A stretch of DNA of 12,680 nucleotides. Origin: Flavobacteriales bacterium. Lineage in GTDB: Bacteria; Bacteroidota; Bacteroidia; Flavobacteriales_D; Sanyastnellaceae. A model generated the notes under the pieces. That model was not told the DNA's origin, made no database searches, and saw nothing but the letters and a program-made list of their open reading frames with translations. The translations under genes were made by a program, and so were the position numbers. Positions within the stretch are counted from its first letter, which is position 1, and each line of letters begins with the position of its first letter. The DNA lies in contig JANRAA010000317.1 of assembly GCA_030728235.1 (NCBI GenBank), positions 1 to 12,680 on the forward strand, given 5' to 3'. Shown here one piece after another: positions 8,003-12,680 of this stretch.

Positions 8003-9757
8003 ATGCATCGCTCACATACTTGCGGAGAATTACGCACGTCACACATTGGTCAGGAAGTGACTTTATCTGGTTGGGTTCAACGATCTCGTGATCTTGGAGG
8101 TATGACCTTTATTGACTTACGCGACAGATATGGCATCACTCAGCTTGCCTTCAATATGGAATCAAACGCTGCTTTGTGCGAGCAGGCGCGGAAGTTCGGA
8201 CGTGAGTTCGTAATCAAAGTGCATGGAACTGTGATTGAACGCAGCTCGAAAAACATGCAGATGCCGACAGGTGAAATCGAAATCGAAGTCAAATCACTCG
8301 AGCTTTTAAATGCAAGTAAAACTCCGCCGTTTACCATCGAAGACGATACCGATGGCGGTGATGATTTACGCATGAAATATCGCTACTTGGACCTGCGCCG
8401 TTCACCACTTCGTAACAATTTGATGTTGCGCCACCGTTTGTCGATAGAAACGCGCAAGTACCTCGATACGGTTGGTTTTATGGAGGTGGAAACACCTTAT
8501 CTCATCAAATCGACCCCGGAAGGAGCACGCGATTTCGTGGTGCCTAGCCGCATGAATCCCGGACAGTTTTACGCTTTGCCACAGTCGCCACAAACCTTTA
8601 AGCAGTTGCTAATGGTGTCGGGATACGACCGGTATTATCAAATCGTGAAGTGCTTTCGCGATGAAGACTTGCGGGCTGACCGACAACCAGAGTTCACTCA
8701 GATCGATTGTGAAATGGCATTTGTTGAGCAAGAGGATATCTTGAATACGTTTGAAGGACTTGTTCGCCATCTATTCAACGAGGTAAAAGGATTCGATCCG
8801 GGAGCTTTTCCACGCATGTTGTATTCAGAAGCGATGGAGCGTTACGGTTGCGACAAACCTGATGTCCGCTTCGGCATGGAGTTCTGCTACATGAACGATG
8901 TCACCAAAAACAAGGGATTTAATGTTTTCGACAGTGCAGAAACGGTAATTGGTATCGTGGCTGAAGGCTGTTCAGAATATACCCGCAAGCAACTCGATGA
9001 GCTTACTGAATGGGTTAAACGTCCGCAAATTGGCGCAAAAGGGTTGGTATACTGTCGCGTAAACGCGGATGGCACATTCAAGTCTAGCGTCGACAAGTTT
9101 TACAATGAAGAAGACTTGAAAGCATGGGCCAACCATTGTGGTGCAAAGCCAGGAGATTTGATTTTTGTATTAAGTGGTGATTTGGATGCGACACGCAAAC
9201 AAATGAATGAACTGCGTTTGCACCTTGGTGCAGCGTTAGGTCTGCGCGACCCGAAAGTCTTCAAACCGCTGTGGGTGCTCGATTTCCCGCTTTTGGAATG
9301 GGATGAGGATACGCAACGTTATCATGCGATGCACCACCCGTTCACATCTCCAAAGCCTGAGCAATTGGAAATGCTCGAAACAGATCCGGGCAAGGTGAAT
9401 GCCAACGCATACGACATGGTGATAAACGGTGTTGAGATTGGTGGTGGATCGATTCGTATTCACGACCGTGGTGTGCAATCACGCATGTTTGACTTGTTAG
9501 GATTCACGAAAGAACAAGCCCTCGCTCAATTCGGGTTTTTAATGAATGCTTTCGAATATGGTGCACCTCCTCACGGCGGATTGGCGCTAGGTTTCGATAG
9601 GTTGTGCTCGTTGTTTGGAGGCAGTGATAGCATCCGTGATTTTATCGCATTCCCGAAAAATAATAGCGGTAGAGATGTGATGATTGACGCTCCTTCAGTG
9701 ATCGACCAAGCCCAAATGGATGAGCTGTTTTTAAATTCAACTGCTCCCACAGAATAA
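8003..9757 (+). CDS. aspS: Aspartyl-tRNA synthetase
   Basis: Cytoplasmic class IIb synthetase that charges tRNA-Asp with aspartate. At 584 residues it is the normal length for bacterial AspRS, including the GAD insertion domain (about 285-415). The N-terminal OB-fold anticodon domain holds GWVQRSRDLGG at 23-33. Motif 1 and the flipping loop lie at 159-178 (STPEGARDF), motif 2 at 218-235 (FRDEDLRADRQPEFTQID) and motif 3 at 525-534 (GGLALGFDRL). Residue 31 is Leu, aligning with Leu30 of E. coli AspRS; the non-discriminating Pseudomonas enzyme has His at this point. That suggests an Asp-specific enzyme, as an inference from one residue. The ATG at 8003 gives the usual N terminus (MHRSHTCGELR). 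It is transcribed away from plsC and ends in its own terminator. Confidence 0.98.
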   Translation: MHRSHTCGELRTSHIGQEVTLSGWVQRSRDLGGMTFIDLRDRYGITQLAFNMESNAALCEQARKFGREFVIKVHGTVIERSSKNMQMPTGEIEIEVKSLELLNASKTPPFTIEDDTDGGDDLRMKYRYLDLRRSPLRNNLMLRHRLSIETRKYLDTVGFMEVETPYLIKSTPEGARDFVVPSRMNPGQFYALPQSPQTFKQLLMVSGYDRYYQIVKCFRDEDLRADRQPEFTQIDCEMAFVEQEDILNTFEGLVRHLFNEVKGFDPGAFPRMLYSEAMERYGCDKPDVRFGMEFCYMNDVTKNKGFNVFDSAETVIGIVAEGCSEYTRKQLDELTEWVKRPQIGAKGLVYCRVNADGTFKSSVDKFYNEEDLKAWANHCGAKPGDLIFVLSGDLDATRKQMNELRLHLGAALGLRDPKVFKPLWVLDFPLLEWDEDTQRYHAMHHPFTSPKPEQLEMLETDPGKVNANAYDMVINGVEIGGGSIRIHDRGVQSRMFDLLGFTKEQALAQFGFLMNAFEYGAPPHGGLALGFDRLCSLFGGSDSIRDFIAFPKNNSGRDVMIDAPSVIDQAQMDELFLNSTAPTE

Positions 9758-9775
9758 AGAGAAAGAGAATCAAAG

Positions 9776-9804
9776 AAGGTCTGCATTTGCAGGCCTTTTT
9801 TTTT
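9776..9804 (+). terminator. Intrinsic terminator after aspS
   Basis: A 9-bp stem with one G-U pair (AAGGTCTGC at 9776-9784, GCAGGCCTT at 9789-9797), a 4-nt ATTT loop, and a run of nine T at 9796-9804. It begins 18 bp beyond the aspS stop codon. This is a textbook rho-independent structure in the plus orientation. Confidence 0.9.
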
Positions 9805-9830
9805 GACCGCATATCATTGTTTTCATTTTG
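9802..9830 (+). promoter_or_regulatory. Candidate gldH promoter starting inside the aspS terminator U-tract
   Basis: TTTG at 9802-9805 as a -33 element, a 17-bp spacer, then TCATTTTG at 9823-9830 (seven of eight to TAnnTTTG). Initiation would fall near 9836, leaving a leader of about 20 bases before the gldH ATG. Having a promoter here fits the strong terminator immediately upstream, but the match is imperfect. Confidence 0.35.
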
Positions 9831-9858
9831 CCGTTCTCATAGTCAAACCCGCATTATC

Positions 9859-10329
9859 ATGAAGAAGTTTTCAATTTTAGCAATGCTGTTATTTAGCTTT
9901 TCGGCTTGCACGCCGGATGGGAGAGTGTTTTCAGACAACCAAGTTCTTTCTCCAGAAATTGAGTGGCACAAGGCAGATGTCAAGACGTTTCAGGTTCCAC
10001 TCGTGGCAGATAAAAAGTACAATGTTGCAATTGCCTTTCGTTTCGCAAATGGATTTCCATTTCGATCAGCCATGGTGAACATGGAAATTACCTCGCCAAG
10101 TGGTGAGACGTCATCTCAAATATGTGAGCTTGTGGTGCGGCAAGAAAACGGCGATTACATTGGTGAGGCTGGCTTCGATATTTGGGATAGCGAACACCAA
10201 GTGCTAACCAACCATTCGGTTACTGAAACAGGGAATTACACCTTTAAACTAAGCCATGCGATGGCGCAAGACCCTCTCAATTTTGCAATGGAGATAGGAT
10301 TGTTGGTTGATATGGTTTTAACACAATAG
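9859..10329 (+). CDS. gldH: GldH-type gliding motility lipoprotein
   Basis: A 156-residue lipoprotein. The signal peptide MKKFSILAMLLFSFSAC ends in a lipobox (FSAC), making Cys17 the lipidated residue. The mature part follows the GldH family pattern: RVF-x5-Q near the N terminus, EIEWHKADVKTFQV, a central beta-rich stretch with SPSGETSS, G-x-YIGEAGFDIWD, then GNYTFKLSHAMAQDPL and a closing EIGLLVDM. GldH is needed for gliding in Flavobacterium and is linked to the envelope machinery that works with type IX secretion; its exact activity is unknown. The frame stays open back to an ATG at 9787, but I choose 9859: only that start gives a proper lipoprotein signal peptide, and 9787 lies within the aspS terminator. 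The gene is followed by a terminator shared with the convergent repeat-protein gene. Confidence 0.87.
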   Translation: MKKFSILAMLLFSFSACTPDGRVFSDNQVLSPEIEWHKADVKTFQVPLVADKKYNVAIAFRFANGFPFRSAMVNMEITSPSGETSSQICELVVRQENGDYIGEAGFDIWDSEHQVLTNHSVTETGNYTFKLSHAMAQDPLNFAMEIGLLVDMVLTQ

Positions 10330-10403
10330 GAAGATGTTCTGTTTTAAAGTCAGAGTTTGCTATCTGCAAGTTGAGCGTTTCCAATTTCGAAAAAAATGAT
10401 TTA

Positions 10404-10434
10404 AAAAAAGCCCACCAACTTGGTGGGCTTTTTT
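10404..10434. terminator. Bidirectional terminator between gldH and the convergent repeat-protein gene
   Basis: An A-run, an 8-bp GC-rich arm (GCCCACCA, 10410-10417), a 3-nt loop, the matching arm (TGGTGGGC, 10421-10428) and a T-run. With six A-T pairs outside, the stem reaches 14 bp. U-tracts form on both strands, so it can end gldH (75 bp upstream) and the minus-strand gene (stop codon 23 bp away). The rest of the 10330-10456 gap shows nothing else. Confidence 0.92.
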
Positions 10435-10456
10435 CAGCAAGATATTTTTCTAAGAC

Positions 10457-12680
10457 TTAATAGCAGAAAGTGCCCAGTGCTGAAAGGAAACCAATCAAGT
10501 CGCCTGAGTTTACAAAGCCATCTCCGTTCAAGTCGCATCCGCAGTTGCTCGCACAACCAAATTCACTGAGTATCATGAGCATGTCTTCAGCTCCAATGAT
10601 ACCATTGCCGCTGAAGTCTCCCGGACAAGATTCTTCTATACCAACAATAGGAGTTGGAGGAACAGAGCTATCAAACGAAATTGTTTGAGAGAATGATACT
10701 GCGTTTCCAGCACAATCAGAAGCTGACCATGTGCGTGTAAGCGTGTAGCGTGGACAACAGTCATGATCGAAAGCGAAATCACCACTACCATTGATGAGCT
10801 GTCCGTTGTGGTAACCGTTGTAGGTGAACCAGCCACCGCTACCGTAGTTCTCGTTAACGTTGTTTGCAGCAACACCAACTTGGTATCCATAGAAGTAGTT
10901 AGACGGTGCGTGATGCAGATCCAAAGTAGTGCCCGCTAAATCACCCCAACCGGTAAGTTGTGCGCCAGCAGTCATAAAATAGTACATCCAATCGAGGTGG
11001 TTATCACCTGAAAGTCCGCAATCGTCTTTGTATCCCGTATCGAAAGCTTGGCTTGACCAGCCTGTCCAATCCATTCCGTTCTCAAAGGCAACTGAGATGT
11101 TCCATCCTTCGTTTGGATTAAGTGCGCTTACAACGCTTCCAGACAACGTAGCAGTTCCATCAGGATATTCAACCCAGTTGGCTTCAATGGTTGTGTAGTA
11201 AGTAGTGTTAACACCCTCAAATCCGAATAGCACAACGCTCCATGGTTGAGCACCATTGCATGTTTCACCATTTGCATAAGCACCCGGAGTCATGGCTAAA
11301 CAATCAGCAGAGCTTCCTTCAGCAGGAACGTCGCCACCGTAAGTTTCGGTGTAAACAATTTCAATTGCTTGATCGCAGTTGTCTGAAACAGTCACTTCAG
11401 CAGGCGCAGGTATCGCATCTTCACAATTCAATACCAAAACCTCAGCGGGTGTTCCAGATAAAACTGGAGCTGTAGTATCGACAATTGTTATGATCTGCTG
11501 AGCAGTAGAGCTATTGCCACATTCGTCAGTAGCTGTGAATACGCGAACGATTGTATATTCTTGATCACAATCAGTTTCAAAAATAATATCGTTGTATACG
11601 ATGTCTACCGCTCCACAGTTGTCTTCAGCAGTAGCTCCAATTGTCGGAACAACAGCATCACATTCGATAGTGATGTTCTCAGGAACGAATGTAAATACAG
11701 GTGCTGTAGAGTCTACAATTTCAATTACTTGTGTAGCAACTGTTGTGTTTCCACACGCATCGATAGCAGTGTAAGTGCGCGTGATTGTAGATTCTTGCGG
11801 ACAATCACCAGCAACAGTAGATTCTGTCATAGAAACAGTAGCATTGCTGCATGCATCTGTTGCCTCTGCACCTGCACCTGGAATATCCATTCCGCATTCA
11901 ATTGTAGCGCTTTCAGCAACATAGGTGAATACCGGACCTGTTGTGTCAACTACTTCAATGACTTGTTGCGCAGTTGCAACGTTGTCGCAGAAATCAACTG
12001 ATGTCCATGTCCATATAATGGTGTAGTATCCCGGACAATCACCAGGGATGATCTCTTCGTTGAAGGTTAAAGTAGCATCGCTGCAGTTGTCTGTGGCAAT
12101 TACCTCAGGAACCGAAGGAACGTTGTTACATTCTACGATCATGTCTTCTCCAACACCGCTGATTACAGGCGCAATCCAGTCTGTTATTTGGATCAATTGT
12201 TCAGCAGTTGCAACGTTGCCGCATGCATCTGTAGCAATCCAAGTCCGCAATGAGTAACCGTAACATCCACCTGATAAATGCAATTCTGTATAGGTGATTT
12301 CAACCTCACTGCAGTTATCGCTAGCGGTTACAGTTATATCGTCAACTAATTCACATGAAACGGAGATCAAGTAAGTAAATGGATCGAAAACTGGTGCTTC
12401 ATTGTCGACAACAGTGATGGTTTGTTCGATGCTGTTTTCATTTCCACACTCATCAATCGCTGTCCATGTGCGGGTAATTACAATAGGACAAGCACCTTCC
12501 GATGTTGTTTCGAAGAAACTCAATTCAAATTCGCTGCATGCATCTTCAGCGTTTACAACTGGAATTGCTGGCACCTCATCCAAACATGTAATAACTACGT
12601 TTTCTGGATGATTTGTGAAAATAGGAGCTTGAGTATCGATGACATAAACCACTTGGCTTACAGTACCCACATTGCCACAA
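10457..12680 (-). CDS. Large secreted HYR-like repeat protein with C-terminal dockerin-like calcium loops, C-terminal part
   Basis: The 3' part (741 codons) of a gene entering from the right edge; its start is not in the window. The frame continues upstream of the GTG at 12670 as ...CGNVGTVSQ, which is repeat sequence, so that GTG is not a start. Order from the N-terminal side: the tail of one repeat, five full HYR-like beta-sandwich repeats of 75-78 residues (12628-11471), a sixth repeat (from 11470) split by a domain of about 190 residues (11332-10760), and a dockerin-like module (10630-10460). Each full repeat starts APV/API/GPV, carries four Cys, and ends in a CGN-x-A-x-x-Q-x-I-x-I-x-D strand. 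The protein is acidic and rich in Thr, Val and Ala, typical of extracellular stalk proteins. HYR domains are generally linked to adhesion; ligand and role are unknown here. No canonical T9SS C-terminal domain is seen, so the export route is unclear. The stop codon is TAA at 10459-10457. Confidence 0.85.
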   Translation of the reverse strand, partial: CGNVGTVSQVVYVIDTQAPIFTNHPENVVITCLDEVPAIPVVNAEDACSEFELSFFETTSEGACPIVITRTWTAIDECGNENSIEQTITVVDNEAPVFDPFTYLISVSCELVDDITVTASDNCSEVEITYTELHLSGGCYGYSLRTWIATDACGNVATAEQLIQITDWIAPVISGVGEDMIVECNNVPSVPEVIATDNCSDATLTFNEEIIPGDCPGYYTIIWTWTSVDFCDNVATAQQVIEVVDTTGPVFTYVAESATIECGMDIPGAGAEATDACSNATVSMTESTVAGDCPQESTITRTYTAIDACGNTTVATQVIEIVDSTAPVFTFVPENITIECDAVVPTIGATAEDNCGAVDIVYNDIIFETDCDQEYTIVRVFTATDECGNSSTAQQIITIVDTTAPVLSGTPAEVLVLNCEDAIPAPAEVTVSDNCDQAIEIVYTETYGGDVPAEGSSADCLAMTPGAYANGETCNGAQPWSVVLFGFEGVNTTYYTTIEANWVEYPDGTATLSGSVVSALNPNEGWNISVAFENGMDWTGWSSQAFDTGYKDDCGLSGDNHLDWMYYFMTAGAQLTGWGDLAGTTLDLHHAPSNYFYGYQVGVAANNVNENYGSGGWFTYNGYHNGQLINGSGDFAFDHDCCPRYTLTRTWSASDCAGNAVSFSQTISFDSSVPPTPIVGIEESCPGDFSGNGIIGAEDMLMILSEFGCASNCGCDLNGDGFVNSGDLIGFLSALGTFCY
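10460..10630 (-). other. C-terminal dockerin-like pair of calcium-binding loops
   Basis: Two 12-residue loops: DFSGNGIIGAED (10618-10583) and DLNGDGFVNSGD (10534-10499). The second fits the dockerin/EF-hand pattern D-x-N-x-D-G-x-x-N-x-x-D exactly. In the first, the third and fifth positions are Ser and Asn. Each is followed by a similar short helix (MLMILSEFG and LIGFLSALG). Cys residues flank the loops (SC before the first, C-x3-C-x-C between them, C next to last), suggesting disulfide stabilisation. The module ends the protein. Confidence 0.8.
10664..12628 (-). repeat. Tandem HYR-like protein repeats, five complete plus one interrupted
   Basis: Coding repeats of about 225-234 bp at 12628-12398, 12397-12173, 12172-11939, 11938-11705 and 11704-11471, plus a sixth from 11470 to about 10664 with an insertion. 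Conserved marks per unit: a first Cys in an I-x-C strand, a second in DNC/DAC, a third in a G/T-x-C turn, and a fourth in CGN. DNA identity is only moderate, so the units have diverged while protein spacing is kept, arguing against very recent tandem duplication. Repeat 3 has CDN in place of CGN, and repeat 6 has DCAGN. Confidence 0.88.
10760..11332 (-). other. Domain of about 190 residues inserted inside the sixth HYR-like repeat
   Basis: Repeat 6 begins normally (APVLSGTPAEV, DNCDQAIEIVYTETYGGD), departs from the pattern at 11330, and resumes at 10759 with CCPRYTLTRTWSASDCAGN. The insert is rich in Gly, Trp, Tyr and Asn (for example EGWNISVAFENGMDWTGW, then GWGDLAGTTLDLHHAPS) and has its own Cys residues. 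Its composition suggests a beta-sandwich, perhaps a carbohydrate- or surface-binding module. I do not recognise a named family. Confidence 0.7.

Noticed and set aside
11561..12001. Plus-strand 146-codon frame, Cys- and Ser-rich, opposite the repeat gene
   Set aside because: It is the reverse reading of the regular repeats and inherits their periodic composition. It has no start context, promoter or recognisable domain.
12668..12670. In-frame GTG as a possible start of the repeat protein
   Set aside because: The frame stays open to the window edge and the codons before it (TGT GGC AAT) give CGN, the conserved end of another repeat. The gene is truncated by the window.
11471..12680. Regular spacing of about 230 bp resembling a direct-repeat or CRISPR-like array
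   Set aside because: The period is set by protein repeats, units are coding and diverged, and there are no short identical repeats with unique spacers.

Overview
The window looks like chromosomal DNA from a Bacteroidota bacterium, most likely a marine-type member of the Flavobacteriales. Four things point there: a GldH-type gliding lipoprotein, a very large C25 (gingipain-like) PorU2-type protein, a surface protein made of HYR-like repeats, and promoter elements of the Bacteroidota TAnnTTTG type with no clear Shine-Dalgarno sequences. The mix is conserved housekeeping genes with cell-envelope and surface genes. I see no rRNA, tRNA, CRISPR array, insertion sequence, integrase or phage gene.

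Left block, minus strand (1-7918). Read in the direction of transcription it runs: plsC (lysophosphatidate acyltransferase), a 1670-residue PorU2-like C25 peptidase-fold protein, a BrxA/BrxB-type bacilliredoxin with its own promoter and a hairpin terminator, trpS, and the first 134 codons of an exported DUF4140/DUF4139 (MuiA-family) protein that leaves the window at its left edge. The gaps are 72-112 bp, so plsC-porU2 and trpS-DUF4139 could each be co-transcribed. The terminator at 1514-1553 separates the bacilliredoxin from trpS.

Centre, plus strand (7976-10329). A divergent intergenic region (7919-8002) carries a promoter candidate for each direction. aspS follows and ends in a strong intrinsic terminator. 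gldH, a gliding motility lipoprotein, comes next, apparently with its own promoter starting inside the U-tract of the aspS terminator.

Right block, minus strand (10457-12680). This is the C-terminal 741 codons of a large secreted protein whose start lies beyond the right edge. It has five complete four-cysteine HYR-like repeats, a sixth repeat split by a domain of about 190 residues, and a C-terminal pair of dockerin/EF-hand-type calcium loops in place of a recognisable type IX secretion C-terminal domain. It converges on gldH, and the two share a bidirectional terminator.

No stretch over 300 bp lacks a gene. The genes do not form one pathway. The common thread of porU2, gldH and the repeat protein is the type IX secretion/gliding and surface-protein biology of Bacteroidota, but that link is inference. 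I found no convincing undescribed multi-gene system. The part most worth a second look is the architecture and C-terminus of the repeat protein.
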